64,000 bases of DNA from an uncultured Pelagibacteraceae bacterium (GTDB lineage: Bacteria > Pseudomonadota > Alphaproteobacteria > Pelagibacterales > Pelagibacteraceae), in NCBI GenBank assembly GCA_902565385.1, contig CACFEW010000003.1:1-64000 (forward strand), given 5' to 3'. This document shows, one piece after another, positions 29,445 through 40,716 of the stretch. Each line of letters starts with the position of its first letter. Positions within the stretch are counted from its first letter, which is position 1. A program made the translations under genes and the position numbers. The notes under the pieces were generated by a model, which saw nothing but the letters and a program-made list of their open reading frames with translations, did no database searches and was not told the origin of the DNA.

Positions 29445-32288
29445 ATGTTATTAGGCAATTATTTTAACAATATAGATAATAGTAAAAAAAAAATTTTTTT
29501 CTCAGGGATTTCATTCAATTCAAAAGATATTAAAAAAGATAATATTTTTTTTGCTATAAAAGGGAATAATTTTGATGGAAATAAATTCATTTCTATTGCA
29601 ATAAAAAAAGGCTCTAAAATTATTATAAGCGAGAGAAGAATAACAAATCCCCAAAAGGATATTTTATTCATTCATACAAAAAATATAAGAAAACTTTTAG
29701 CAGAAATCGCTTTTAAAATTTATAAGAATAAACCAAATAATTTAATTGCTGTAACTGGAACAAATGGAAAATCATCTGTTTCAGATTTTTATTTTCAATT
29801 GTTAAAACTTAATAAAATAAAAGTCGCCTCAATCGGAACATTAGGTGTAAAATCGAAAAATATAAGACGAAATTTACAAAATACTACGATAGACCCAATT
29901 CGAATGGGACAAATATTATCTAAATTAAAATCTCAAAAAATTAATAATGTAATTATGGAAGCATCCAGCCACGGTCTAACTCAACATAGGTTGGATGGTC
30001 TAAAGTTTTCATCTGGTATTTTCACAAATTTATCTCAAGATCACCTAGATTATCATAAAAATTTTAAAGAATATTTTAAAGCAAAACTGTACCTCTTTGA
30101 AAATTTGATAGGAAAGAAAGGAAATGTAATAACAGATGAAACATTACCAGAATTTAAAAGAATAAAAAAAATCGCAATTTCTAGAAAATTGAAATTGCAG
30201 GTTTTAAATAATAGCAAAAATCAATTTCAAATTTTATCTCATAGTTATAGAGGTGAGAAACAAATATTAAAAATTAGATACTATAATCTAACAAGAAAAA
30301 TAAATTTAAATCTTATCGGAAAAATACAATTAAAAAATATTTTAATGGCGATTATTGCAGCAAAAAATAGCAATATAAGTTTAATCAAGATTCTAAATGT
30401 TTTATCACAACTTAAGCCAATAGATGGAAGATTTGAAAAAATAGGTAAAATCAAAAATAGGTCTAAAGTAATACTTGATTATGCACACACACCAGATGCA
30501 CTAAGAATATGTCTTTCAAACCTTAAAGAGCAATTTCCAAATAAAAAAATAATTTTACTCTTTGGTTGTGGTGGAAATAGAGATCAAAATAAAAGATTTA
30601 AAATGGGAAAGATTGCATGTGATTATTCTAACGAAATTTATTTAACAGATGATAATCCTAGATTTGAAGATCCAAGAAAAATAAGAGATGATATTAAAAA
30701 GGGTATTCAAGACACTTCGATAAAAGAAATTCCTGATAGAAAAAAAGCTATTTCTGAGGCCATAAAAAATTTAAATACAGGTGATATTTTGTTGGTTGCT
30801 GGAAAAGGTCATGAGAAAACTCAAGATTTTGGTAAAAAGAAAATTTATTTTTCAGACAAAAAAATTATTTTAGATTGTATTAAACTTAAGAATACAAACT
30901 TATCAAAAAACTTTAAGATAAATATTATTAAAGAATTATCGAAAATCAAAAATAAAATTCCTTTAGTAAAAGCAGATAAAGCAAGAATTAACTCCAAAGA
31001 GGTAAATAAGAATGATATCTTTTTTGCTATTAAAGGAAAAAAAAATGATGGAAATGAATATATTGGAGAGGCATTTAAAAATAAAGCATCATTAGTTGTA
31101 GTAAATAAAGTTCAAAATAAATTTAATAGCAAACGTCAGATAAAAGTAAGAAATACATTAAAATTTATGACTGAAATTTCAAAAATATTTAGACAAAATA
31201 TCGATACAAATATTATAGCTATTACAGGAAGTTGTGGAAAAACTACTCTCAAAGAATTATTGGGCAATGTGTTAGGAAAGATTTCTAGTGTTAGTATTTC
31301 TCCAAAATCATATAACAATAAATTTGGAGTTCCATTAAGTTTACTTAATTTAAAACATAGTGATGAATTTGGAGTTTTAGAGGTTGGTATGGATAAAAAA
31401 GGGGAAATAGATAATTTAACAAATATTATAAAACCGAATGTTGGCTTGATAACTAACATAAATTATGCACATGCAAAAAATTTCAAAAATATCAAACAAA
31501 TTGCTTTAGCTAAAGCAGAGATAATTAAAAATATATTACCCAATGGTTTTGTTGTCTTGAATGCTGATGATAGTTTTTTCAAATTACATAAAAAAATTGC
31601 TGAAAATAATAATATTAATGTGATTTCTTTTGGGATTAAAACTAAAAAAGCAAATGTTAAGTTGTTTGATATTAAAAAAGTTAAAAAGGCATTTAAAATT
31701 AAAGTTAAACTTAATGATAAGTTTAAATATTTTATAATTTCTAATAATTTTCAAAGTAATATTTATAATATCTTAAGCGCTTTAAGTGTAATAAGTATTT
31801 ACAAAGATGTGCTTAAACTTAATGAAAAAATTTTCTTAGATTTTAGAAGTCCAGCAGGAAGAGGAGATCATTCTATAATAAAGATAGGTAACAAAAAAAT
31901 AAACTTAATTGATGAAAGTTATAATTCTAATCCTCTATCTTTAAAATCAGCCTTAAAAAATTATGACAATATAGATACAAAAAAATATCGTAAATATCTT
32001 TTGCTTGGAGATATGATGGAACTTGGTTCACATTCAAAAAAACTTCACCAATCAATAGTTCCTTTAATAAACGAGACAAATATTGATAAAGTATTTGTTA
32101 TGGGAAAAATGGTAAGAGAAATATTCGATAATATTGTGAAAGTAAAAAGAGGAAGAATTTTAGAAAATAAATCAGGAATTTTTGAATTAATTAAGAAAGA
32201 TTTCAATAATAATGATTATTTAATGATTAAAGCCTCAAATGCGACAGGTTTTAACAGTATAGTAAATAACTTGAAGGGTTTAAATTAA
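29445..32288 (+). CDS. murE-murF: bifunctional MurE-MurF fusion
   Basis: MurE half 'GTNGKSSVSDF', 'DNPRFEDP'; MurF half 'ITGSCGKTTLKELLG' and C-terminal 'DESYNSNPLSLKSAL'; one uninterrupted 947-aa ORF. Confidence 0.95.
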   Translation: MLLGNYFNNIDNSKKKIFFSGISFNSKDIKKDNIFFAIKGNNFDGNKFISIAIKKGSKIIISERRITNPQKDILFIHTKNIRKLLAEIAFKIYKNKPNNLIAVTGTNGKSSVSDFYFQLLKLNKIKVASIGTLGVKSKNIRRNLQNTTIDPIRMGQILSKLKSQKINNVIMEASSHGLTQHRLDGLKFSSGIFTNLSQDHLDYHKNFKEYFKAKLYLFENLIGKKGNVITDETLPEFKRIKKIAISRKLKLQVLNNSKNQFQILSHSYRGEKQILKIRYYNLTRKINLNLIGKIQLKNILMAIIAAKNSNISLIKILNVLSQLKPIDGRFEKIGKIKNRSKVILDYAHTPDALRICLSNLKEQFPNKKIILLFGCGGNRDQNKRFKMGKIACDYSNEIYLTDDNPRFEDPRKIRDDIKKGIQDTSIKEIPDRKKAISEAIKNLNTGDILLVAGKGHEKTQDFGKKKIYFSDKKIILDCIKLKNTNLSKNFKINIIKELSKIKNKIPLVKADKARINSKEVNKNDIFFAIKGKKNDGNEYIGEAFKNKASLVVVNKVQNKFNSKRQIKVRNTLKFMTEISKIFRQNIDTNIIAITGSCGKTTLKELLGNVLGKISSVSISPKSYNNKFGVPLSLLNLKHSDEFGVLEVGMDKKGEIDNLTNIIKPNVGLITNINYAHAKNFKNIKQIALAKAEIIKNILPNGFVVLNADDSFFKLHKKIAENNNINVISFGIKTKKANVKLFDIKKVKKAFKIKVKLNDKFKYFIISNNFQSNIYNILSALSVISIYKDVLKLNEKIFLDFRSPAGRGDHSIIKIGNKKINLIDESYNSNPLSLKSALKNYDNIDTKKYRKYLLLGDMMELGSHSKKLHQSIVPLINETNIDKVFVMGKMVREIFDNIVKVKRGRILENKSGIFELIKKDFNNNDYLMIKASNATGFNSIVNNLKGLN

Positions 32289-33374
32289 ATGCTTTATCAA
32301 TTTTTACTAAATTTTGTTGATAGTTTAAGTTTTTTAAATGTATTTAAATATCTAACATTTAGGACTGGTTTATCTTTTTTTACGTCATTAATTATTGTTT
32401 TAATTATTGGAGGAACTTTTATAAAATTTTTTTCAAAACAAAAAATTTTAAATCCTATCCGTAATGATGGTCCAGAAGATCATATAGTTAAGAAAATAGG
32501 AACTCCGACTATGGGTGGAGTAATTATTTTGATTGGTTTGTTAATATCAGTACTATTCTGGGCTGATTTATCGAATTTAAATGTTTTATTTTGTTTATAT
32601 ATCGCAATTTCTTTTGGTCTGCTTGGGGCATTCGATGATTATAAAAAAATAAAGCACAGTAACTCTTCAGGTATCTCATCAAAGTTAAAATTAACCTTTC
32701 AAATAATACTAGCAATAGTTGGTGTTAGTTTTTATGTTTACTTTAATGACTATCAAGATTTAACTAATCTATATTTTCCTTTTTTTAAAAACCTCATCAT
32801 TAATCTCGGATGGTTTTTTATACCTTTTTCAATATTTGTAATTATTGGTTCATCGAATGCTGTAAATCTCACTGATGGATTAGATGGGTTAGCAACAGTG
32901 CCTGTTATACTTGTTGCAGCTTGTTTTGCATTTATAAGTTATGTTACAGGAAACATTGTATTCTCAACTTATTTACAAATTCCTTACATAGAGGGAACTG
33001 GGGAAGTTTCAATTTTTTGTGGAGCAATCATTGGCTCTTGCTTAGGCTTTTTATGGTTCAACGCACCTCCAGCAAAAATTTTTATGGGAGATACTGGATC
33101 TTTGTCTTTGGGTGGCTCTCTAGGAGCAGTTGGTATAATAACAAAACATGAAATAGTTTTAGCAATTACTGGAGGTTTATTTGTTCTTGAAGCAGTTTCA
33201 GTGATTGTGCAAGTAATATCATTTAAACTTACTGGTAAAAGAGTTTTTAAAATGGCACCAATCCATCATCATTTTGAGAAGAAAGGTTGGCCTGAATCAA
33301 CAGTTGTAATTAGATTTTGGATAATTTCTATCATTTTATCAATGATAGGACTTGCTACATTAAAATTAAGATAA
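32289..33374 (+). CDS. mraY: phospho-MurNAc-pentapeptide transferase MraY
   Basis: 'GTPTMGGVIIL', 'NLTDGLDGLA', 'MAPIHHHFE'. Confidence 0.97.
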   Translation: MLYQFLLNFVDSLSFLNVFKYLTFRTGLSFFTSLIIVLIIGGTFIKFFSKQKILNPIRNDGPEDHIVKKIGTPTMGGVIILIGLLISVLFWADLSNLNVLFCLYIAISFGLLGAFDDYKKIKHSNSSGISSKLKLTFQIILAIVGVSFYVYFNDYQDLTNLYFPFFKNLIINLGWFFIPFSIFVIIGSSNAVNLTDGLDGLATVPVILVAACFAFISYVTGNIVFSTYLQIPYIEGTGEVSIFCGAIIGSCLGFLWFNAPPAKIFMGDTGSLSLGGSLGAVGIITKHEIVLAITGGLFVLEAVSVIVQVISFKLTGKRVFKMAPIHHHFEKKGWPESTVVIRFWIISIILSMIGLATLKLR

Positions 33375-34684
33375 TGAGTGATAATTCACAAATTTTCTTT
33401 AATAAAAAAATTTTAATTTATGGATTAGGAAAAAGTGGACTTTCGTCATTCAATTTTTTAAGAAATAAAAATGATGTTTATTTATTTGATGATAACCCAA
33501 ATCTTAAAATAAATAAGTCGATTAAAAAAAAAACTCTCGATTTTAAAAAATTATTAAAAACCAAATTTGATATAATTATATTAAGCCCAGGAATTGATAT
33601 AAAAAAATGTAAGTTAAAAAATTTACTTAGAAAAAAAAATAAGAATATCTATACAGATCTAGATGTTTTTTACTCATTTTATAAAAATGTCTCATTAACA
33701 ATAACTGGCACAAACGGGAAGTCCACCACATGCAAACTTCTATATGACATCTTAAAAGATCAAAAAAAAGACGTAAGATTAGCAGGGAATATTGGTACAC
33801 CAATACTATCTATAAATAAGATCTCAAAAAAAACAATTTTCGTTATTGAGGCTTCATCCTACCAATTAGAATATAGTAAAATTTTTTCATCAAAATTTGC
33901 TGCTATCCTTAATATTGCGCCAGATCATTTGGAGAGACATGGTAATTTAAAAAATTATATAGAGGCAAAATTTAAAATTTTTAATAATCGAAAAAGAGGA
34001 GCAATTGGATTTGTAAATAAAAATGATCATTTAATTCAAAAAAGAATTAAAACAATAAAGCCTAAATTAAAACTGGTAAATGTAGATACAAAATTGAACA
34101 ATCTAATTTTGAAAAAAGTTAGAAACAAATATTTTTTATCGAGATCAAATCAAGCTAATCTCTCATTTGTTTTAGAAATGATAAAAAAATTTAATGTAAA
34201 ACCAAATAAATTATTAGAAAGCGTAAATAAATTTAAAGGATTGAATTATAGGCAGAAAATTATTTATAACAAAAATAAATTAATCATCATTAATGATTCT
34301 AAATCAACAAGTTATTCTTCTTCAAAAGAATTACTAGAAATGTACAAGAATATTCATTGGTTAATTGGTGGTATTCCAAAAAAAAATGACAAAATATCGT
34401 TATCAAAAAAATACTTTAGAAATATTAAGATTTATGTCTTTGGTAAAAACTTTAAAAAATTTTCAAAAGATTTAAAGAAAAATGCGGAACTTAAAAGTTT
34501 TAAAAATTTAAATCTTGCAGTATCAGCAATTTTTAAGAATATTCATAAAAAGAAACACTCAAATAATACAATCTTATTTAGTCCAGCCTCTGCATCATTT
34601 GATAGTTTTAAAAATTTTGAGGAAAGAGGATCATATTTTAATAAGTTGATAAAAAGATATATTAATGAAAGAAAAATTATTTAG
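33374..34684 (+). CDS. murD: UDP-MurNAc-Ala-D-Glu ligase MurD
   Basis: 'GLGKSGLSS', 'TGTNGKSTTCKLL', 'NIAPDHLERHG'; ATG at 33374 overlaps mraY stop. Confidence 0.95.
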   Translation: MSDNSQIFFNKKILIYGLGKSGLSSFNFLRNKNDVYLFDDNPNLKINKSIKKKTLDFKKLLKTKFDIIILSPGIDIKKCKLKNLLRKKNKNIYTDLDVFYSFYKNVSLTITGTNGKSTTCKLLYDILKDQKKDVRLAGNIGTPILSINKISKKTIFVIEASSYQLEYSKIFSSKFAAILNIAPDHLERHGNLKNYIEAKFKIFNNRKRGAIGFVNKNDHLIQKRIKTIKPKLKLVNVDTKLNNLILKKVRNKYFLSRSNQANLSFVLEMIKKFNVKPNKLLESVNKFKGLNYRQKIIYNKNKLIIINDSKSTSYSSSKELLEMYKNIHWLIGGIPKKNDKISLSKKYFRNIKIYVFGKNFKKFSKDLKKNAELKSFKNLNLAVSAIFKNIHKKKHSNNTILFSPASASFDSFKNFEERGSYFNKLIKRYINERKII

Positions 34685-35792
34685 TTATATTTCTTTTTAT
34701 CAATGGTGGAAAAGTATTGATAAACCTATTCTATCATTGATCTTAATTTTATTTTTGGCGGGTTTATTCTTCTCATTAGTATCAACTTCCCTAATTGCAT
34801 CTGATAAATTAGATACGAATACTTATTTCTTTTTTTTTAAACATACAGTTTTTGTTTTTTTTGGCTTTTTTTTAATTTTTATTTTATCTTTTATACCTGA
34901 AAAAGAAATTTATAGAATTTCACTTATATTTTTCTGTTTATCATTAGTTTTGTTGTTCCTGGTTCCTATAATTGGAGTAGAGATCAAGGGTTCCAAGAGA
35001 TGGATTGATTTGTTGGTATTGCCAAGAATACAACCTATTGAGTTTGTAAAGCCTTTTTTAATAGTGATAATGAGTATGATAATTTGCTCTCAAAAATATA
35101 CTAATTTTAATTTGAAATACTTCTTATCTTTTTTGTTAACTATATTGATATCGAGTCTTTTGATACTTCAACCAGATATTGGTCAAACTCTTTTAATCGG
35201 TTTTAGTTGGTTAGTTTTGATTTTTATTTCTGGTATTAGTATATTTTTTTTGAGCTTAGTTTTTTTTATCTCTCTAGCCACGATAGCATCTATCATTAGT
35301 TACCTTCCACAATTTAAATACATAAAAGATAGATTATTTTCTTTTTTTAATCCTGAAATGGGCACTCATAACTTTCAATCAGACAAAGCATTAGAAGCTA
35401 TAATAAGTGGAGGTTTTTTTGGAAAAGGTATTGGAGAGGGAACATTAAAAAACAGAGTTCCTGAAGCTCATACAGATTACATTATTTCGGTAATTTCGGA
35501 AGAGTTTGGAGTAATCTTCATAATGTTAATTTTATTAACCTACCTAGTATTAATATTTTCAGTTCTGAAAAAAGTTTACAAAGAAAATGACAAAAAGATC
35601 AAACTAATCCTAACCGGATCTATTAGCTTAATACTCATGCAAGCTATGATTCACATAGGAGTAAATATTAGATTATTCCCAACTACAGGAATGACTTTAC
35701 CATTTTTAAGTTATGGGGGTTCATCGATTATAAGTATTTCTATAATGTCTGGTATAATTTTGAATTTAACAAAAAGAAAAGTAACTGAATGA
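34665..35792 (+). CDS. ftsW: SEDS glycosyltransferase FtsW
   Basis: 'GSKRWIDL', 'PEAHTDYIISVISEEFG', 'PFLSYGGSS'. Confidence 0.95.
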   Translation: MKEKLFSYISFYQWWKSIDKPILSLILILFLAGLFFSLVSTSLIASDKLDTNTYFFFFKHTVFVFFGFFLIFILSFIPEKEIYRISLIFFCLSLVLLFLVPIIGVEIKGSKRWIDLLVLPRIQPIEFVKPFLIVIMSMIICSQKYTNFNLKYFLSFLLTILISSLLILQPDIGQTLLIGFSWLVLIFISGISIFFLSLVFFISLATIASIISYLPQFKYIKDRLFSFFNPEMGTHNFQSDKALEAIISGGFFGKGIGEGTLKNRVPEAHTDYIISVISEEFGVIFIMLILLTYLVLIFSVLKKVYKENDKKIKLILTGSISLILMQAMIHIGVNIRLFPTTGMTLPFLSYGGSSIISISIMSGIILNLTKRKVTE

Positions 35793-36853
35793 AAAATATA
35801 TTAATTTCAACAGGAGGAACAGGGGGACATGTAGTGCCAGCAAAAATTCTAAGTGAACATTTGCATTCAAATTTTAATGTTTTTATTTCTACTGACTCAA
35901 GAGGGCTGAAATATCTAGATGATAAAAAAAATGATATTATTTTGATAAATACTCCTAAATTAAATCTAAATATATTTTTTATATTTAAAATATTTCAAGT
36001 AATTTATTTGGTGATTAAAACAGTTTTATTATTAAAAAAAAATAAGATTAATGTCGTTTTTTCAACAGGAGGATATATGTCATTACCTGTTTGTTTTGGT
36101 GCAAAATTATTAGGAATAAAGATATACCTACTTGAACCCAATATTGTTTTAGGTAAAGCAAACAGACTTTTTTTAGGTTTTTGTAAAAAAATTTTTACTT
36201 ATACAGAAAGCTTAAAAAACTTTCCTGAAAAACTTAAACACAAAATTCAAATAATAACTCCACTAGTTAAAAAAAATTTTTATGAGAAAAGAGAAATTAA
36301 AACAGAAAATAAAGCATTCTGTCTTTTGGTTGTTGGTGGCAGTCAAGGAGCAAAGATTTTTGACAAAGTGGTAAAAAATGTAATCGTTAATTTGTCGAAA
36401 AAAAATAAAATTAAAATCATTCAACAAACCCATAAAAGTAATACTGATCAATTAAGAAGTATTTATGATGAGGCTAAAATTGAAAATACTATTTTTGATT
36501 TTGAGGAAAATTTGGCAGATTTGATAAATCAATCAGACCTATGTATTACCCGTGCTGGTGCATCTACGTTAGCAGAATTATCAATCATGAATAAACCGTT
36601 TCTAACAATCCCTTTAGTTTCAGCAAAAGATAATCATCAATTTGAAAACGCAAATTTTTATCAAAATTTAGGTTGCTGCTGGATTATGAATCAAAAAGAC
36701 TTTAATGACGTTAATTTAGAAAAATTTTTAAATCATATAATTATGAATAAGTCTGAATATAATATAAAAAAAAATAACTTAGAAAAACATAATTCCCAAA
36801 ACTCATGGAATAATATAAATCAAAAAATATTGGAAATTATAAATGAAAATTGA
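35789..36853 (+). CDS. murG: GlcNAc transferase MurG
   Basis: 'STGGTGGHVVPA', 'TRAGASTLAEL'. Confidence 0.95.
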   Translation: MKNILISTGGTGGHVVPAKILSEHLHSNFNVFISTDSRGLKYLDDKKNDIILINTPKLNLNIFFIFKIFQVIYLVIKTVLLLKKNKINVVFSTGGYMSLPVCFGAKLLGIKIYLLEPNIVLGKANRLFLGFCKKIFTYTESLKNFPEKLKHKIQIITPLVKKNFYEKREIKTENKAFCLLVVGGSQGAKIFDKVVKNVIVNLSKKNKIKIIQQTHKSNTDQLRSIYDEAKIENTIFDFEENLADLINQSDLCITRAGASTLAELSIMNKPFLTIPLVSAKDNHQFENANFYQNLGCCWIMNQKDFNDVNLEKFLNHIIMNKSEYNIKKNNLEKHNSQNSWNNINQKILEIINEN

Positions 36854-38237
36854 GTTAGCTAAAAAAGAGATTATCCATTTTATAGGCATTGGTGGAATAG
36901 GTATGAGTGGTCTTGCATTGATTATGAAGGCGAAAGGTTTTCAAATTCAAGGTAGCGATATTAATAAGAACAAAAATATCGAAAAATTAAAAAAACAGGG
37001 TGTTAGAATTTTTATTGGTCAAAAAAAACAAAATATAAAAGATGTTACAATTGTAGTGACTTCCTCTGCGATAAAAAAAAGTAATCCAGAATTACTAGAA
37101 GCTAAAAGAAAAAAATTACCAGTAATTAAAAGAGGGAAGATGTTAGCAAATCTTGTTTCTTTAATGAAAAATATTGTCGTAGTTGGATCTCACGGCAAAA
37201 CAACAACAACATCTTTAGTAAGTTCTATTTTTGAAAATACAAAGTTAGATCCTACAATAATCAATGGAGGCATAATAAATTCGATAAAGAGCACTGCAAA
37301 ATTAGGTAAGAGTGACTGGTCTATATTAGAGGCAGATGAGTCAGATGGAAGTTTTATTCATATTTCTCCAACATACTCAATTATTACAAACATAGACAGA
37401 GAACACATGGATTTTTATAAATCAATGAAGGATTTAAAAAATCATTTTCTACACTTTATAAAAAAAGTTCCATCATTTGGAAAAACTTTTATTTGTATTG
37501 ATGATAAAATTAACAATGAATTAAGTAAAGATATTAAAAATAAAAATTTTTTTACATATGGAATCAAGTCTAATGCTAATTTTCTTATCAAAAATATAAT
37601 TCAAAACAAACTTTTCTCAAAATTTGATTTATCTATAAATTTACCAAATAAAAAAAGAACAATCTTAAAAAACTTTCAGATCCCATTATTAGGTGTTCAT
37701 AATATAAGAAACTCTACAGCAGCAATTGCAGTTGCTCTTACTATAGGAATTCCAGTTTCTAATATTAAAAAAGGTCTGAAAAACTTTAAAGGTGTCCAGC
37801 GTAGATTTAATAAGATATTCACATTTAACGGAGTTGATTTTTATGATGATTATGCACATCATCCTACTGAGATAAAATCTGTTTTAGAGGGAGTAAAAAA
37901 AGTTTTTGATAAGTGTGAAAAAGTCTGTGTTTTTCAACCACATAGAATATCAAGATTAAAAGATTTAAGAAATGAATTTACTCACTGTTTCAGAGATGCA
38001 GACACAATTATATTATGTCCCATTTTTACAGCGGGAGAAAAAATTAAATTAGGTTTTCATTATAATGATTTTGCAAAAGAAATAATTAAAAATTCAAAAG
38101 TAAAACTATTTATGATTAAAAATAATATTGAATTAGCAAAATTTCTCAAACAAAATATTTATGGAAATAAAATCGTCATAGGAATGGGTGCTGGTACAAT
38201 CTCAAATTGGATGAAAAAATTACCTGAATTAATGTAA
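36843..38237 (+). CDS. murC: UDP-MurNAc-Ala ligase MurC
   Basis: 'HFIGIGGIGMSGLA', 'GSHGKTTTTSL', 'DDYAHHPTEI'. Confidence 0.97.
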   Translation: MKIELAKKEIIHFIGIGGIGMSGLALIMKAKGFQIQGSDINKNKNIEKLKKQGVRIFIGQKKQNIKDVTIVVTSSAIKKSNPELLEAKRKKLPVIKRGKMLANLVSLMKNIVVVGSHGKTTTTSLVSSIFENTKLDPTIINGGIINSIKSTAKLGKSDWSILEADESDGSFIHISPTYSIITNIDREHMDFYKSMKDLKNHFLHFIKKVPSFGKTFICIDDKINNELSKDIKNKNFFTYGIKSNANFLIKNIIQNKLFSKFDLSINLPNKKRTILKNFQIPLLGVHNIRNSTAAIAVALTIGIPVSNIKKGLKNFKGVQRRFNKIFTFNGVDFYDDYAHHPTEIKSVLEGVKKVFDKCEKVCVFQPHRISRLKDLRNEFTHCFRDADTIILCPIFTAGEKIKLGFHYNDFAKEIIKNSKVKLFMIKNNIELAKFLKQNIYGNKIVIGMGAGTISNWMKKLPELM

Positions 38238-39145
38238 TGCAGATACATCAACTTAAAGATTTGTTAAAAGACTTTGATAAAAATGTAATTTACGATCAAG
38301 ATTTAAAAAAAAAAAGTTGGTTTAATATTGGAGGAAAGTCCAAAGTTTTTTATAAGGCGGAAAATTTAAAAGATTTAGTTAAATTTCTCAAATTACTCGA
38401 TAATAAGGAAAAAATCTTTATCATTGGCGCAGGATCAAACACCTTAATCTCAGATAATATTTTTGATGGAGTCGTAATAAAGCTTAGTAAAAATTTTAAT
38501 AGAATATCTTTATTAAGAGACGACGTAATAATTTCTGGAAGTGGCGTTTTAGATAATAGCCTATCTAGTTTTGCTGCTGAAAATAATTTGAGTGGATTTG
38601 AGTTTTTATCATGTATTCCAGGATCTATTGGTGGGGGAATTAAGATGAACGCTGGATGTTTTGGAAAGGAATTTAAAGATATTCTTCTTTCAATTCAAGC
38701 TATAGATCAAAAAGGGAATTTAGTAACAATTCCATCAAAAGAAATAAATTTTGATTATAGAAAAAATGATTTATCTGACGATCTGATTTTTTTAAGTGCT
38801 TCTTTCAAAGGAGTCAAAAGCACTTTCAACAAAGTAAATAGTGAAGTAATAAAAATGAAATCTTTAAAAGAAAAAAATCAACCAATGAGAATTAAAACTG
38901 GTGGAAGCACTTTTAAAAATCCAATAAATCAAACGAATAAAAAAGTTTGGGAGTTGATAAGAGAATCAGTTTCTATTGATACTAAGTTTGGTGATGCACA
39001 TATCTCAGAAAAACATTCAAACTTTTTTGTAAATAAGGGTAATGCAACGTTCAATGATATGAAAAAATTAATTGATTTTGTTTCTAAAAAAGTTCTAGAA
39101 AAAACTGGTATAAAATTAGATAAAGAAATTAAAATATTAGAATAA
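38237..39145 (+). CDS. murB: UDP-MurNAc dehydrogenase MurB
   Basis: 'SWFNIGG', 'GAGSNTLI', 'GSTFKNP', 'HSNFFVN'. Confidence 0.95.
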   Translation: MQIHQLKDLLKDFDKNVIYDQDLKKKSWFNIGGKSKVFYKAENLKDLVKFLKLLDNKEKIFIIGAGSNTLISDNIFDGVVIKLSKNFNRISLLRDDVIISGSGVLDNSLSSFAAENNLSGFEFLSCIPGSIGGGIKMNAGCFGKEFKDILLSIQAIDQKGNLVTIPSKEINFDYRKNDLSDDLIFLSASFKGVKSTFNKVNSEVIKMKSLKEKNQPMRIKTGGSTFKNPINQTNKKVWELIRESVSIDTKFGDAHISEKHSNFFVNKGNATFNDMKKLIDFVSKKVLEKTGIKLDKEIKILE

Positions 39146-39146
39146 A

Positions 39147-40061
39147 TTGAAAAAAAAAATTTTGATAATCTCAGGTGGTATTTCTAAGGAAAGAATTATC
39201 AGCTTGGAGACAGGAAGACAGGTTGCTAAAGAACTAAAAAAAAATAATTATAAAGTAAAAATATGCGAGCCAGACAAAGATTTAATATCTGTAACAAAAA
39301 GTTTCAAACCTCACTTCATTTTTAATGCTCTACATGGGCAGTTTGGAGAAGATGGATATATACAAACAATCCTTGAGACAATAGGTATACCTTATACCCA
39401 TTCAGGTGTGATTGCCTCTGCCAAGGCAATGGATAAAGAAATTTCCAAAAAAATTTTTATTAAAAATAAAATTTTAACACCTAAATATTTAATTTTTACT
39501 TTTAATAAAACTAATAAAGAACTTATAAGTTTAGTAAAAAAAAAGTTGAACTTTCCTGTTGTAATAAAACCAATTAATGAAGGTTCTAGTGTAAATGTTT
39601 ATATTTGTACCAAGAATAATTTATCGAGAAAGATAAAATTATTAAAAGATTATAAAAAAATATTGATAGAACAATTTATTCCCGGGAGAGAAATACAATC
39701 AGCTATAATTGGAAAGAAAAAGCTCGGAGCAATTGAACTTAAGCCGAAAAGAAAATTTTATGATTACCAGGCAAAATACAATTCTAATGCTAAAACAGAG
39801 CATATAATTCCGGTAGACCTGCCAAAGAAAAAATATAAAGCTCTTATGGACATTACTTTTAAAGCACATAATTTGATGGGATGTAGAGGTGTTACTAGAT
39901 CAGACTTTAAATATTTTAAAGGAAAATTTTATCTTTTAGAAATTAATACTCAACCTGGAATGACAAAACTATCTTTAGTTCCAGAGATATCAGCTTATAT
40001 TGGAATTAATTTCTTAAATTTAATTAAATTAATTTTAAAAGATGCATCTATTAATAAGTAA
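39147..40061 (+). CDS. ddl: D-Ala-D-Ala ligase
   Basis: 'GGISKERIISLETG', 'HGQFGEDGYIQ', 'EINTQPGMT'. Confidence 0.95.
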   Translation: MKKKILIISGGISKERIISLETGRQVAKELKKNNYKVKICEPDKDLISVTKSFKPHFIFNALHGQFGEDGYIQTILETIGIPYTHSGVIASAKAMDKEISKKIFIKNKILTPKYLIFTFNKTNKELISLVKKKLNFPVVIKPINEGSSVNVYICTKNNLSRKIKLLKDYKKILIEQFIPGREIQSAIIGKKKLGAIELKPKRKFYDYQAKYNSNAKTEHIIPVDLPKKKYKALMDITFKAHNLMGCRGVTRSDFKYFKGKFYLLEINTQPGMTKLSLVPEISAYIGINFLNLIKLILKDASINK

Positions 40062-40716
40062 AAAAATTGTAGTTTACTTTTTAATGTTTTGTTTTCTTGT
40101 ATCAATAAATAATATTTCATTCATGAATGTTAGTTTTCCAAAAATTAGCGAGGTAGAGATAAATGGTTTAAACCCAGATGAAAGAAAAAAAATTGAAGAT
40201 ATTATTTATGATTCTAATTTTAAAAATATTTTTTATTTAGATAAAGAATATTTAAAAAGAAAGATCAATTCAATTAATATTATTGAACAATTTGAAATAT
40301 TTAAAAATTATCCATCAACTTTAAAAATCTTTATAGAAAAAACAGAAATACTTGCACAAACAAAAAAAAATGGTTTTGATTATTTGATTGGATCAAATGG
40401 AAAGTTAATTGAAAATAAAGATTTCATATTAGAACTACCTTTTATATTTGGTGATTTAGACATTTCAGAGTTTCTTAAGTTAAAAAGTAAAATTGATAGC
40501 TCACTTTTTGAATTTAGTGAAATTTCGAACTTATATATATATAAATCAAAGAGGTGGGATATTGAAACTCTAAATGGAAATTTAATAAAACTTCCAAAAA
40601 ATAACATTGAGGAAATATTAAATTTGTATGTTCGAATGTCTAATGAAAAAAGAATTAATAAAAAAACAATTGTCGACTTTCGCCAAAAAAATCAAATCAT
40701 ATTAAATGAAAAGTAG
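40042..40716 (+). CDS. ftsQ: FtsQ/DivIB (POTRA domain)
   Basis: Position and topology: N-terminal TM then POTRA-like 'VSFPKISEVEINGLN'. Confidence 0.8.
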   Translation: MHLLISKKIVVYFLMFCFLVSINNISFMNVSFPKISEVEINGLNPDERKKIEDIIYDSNFKNIFYLDKEYLKRKINSINIIEQFEIFKNYPSTLKIFIEKTEILAQTKKNGFDYLIGSNGKLIENKDFILELPFIFGDLDISEFLKLKSKIDSSLFEFSEISNLYIYKSKRWDIETLNGNLIKLPKNNIEEILNLYVRMSNEKRINKKTIVDFRQKNQIILNEK

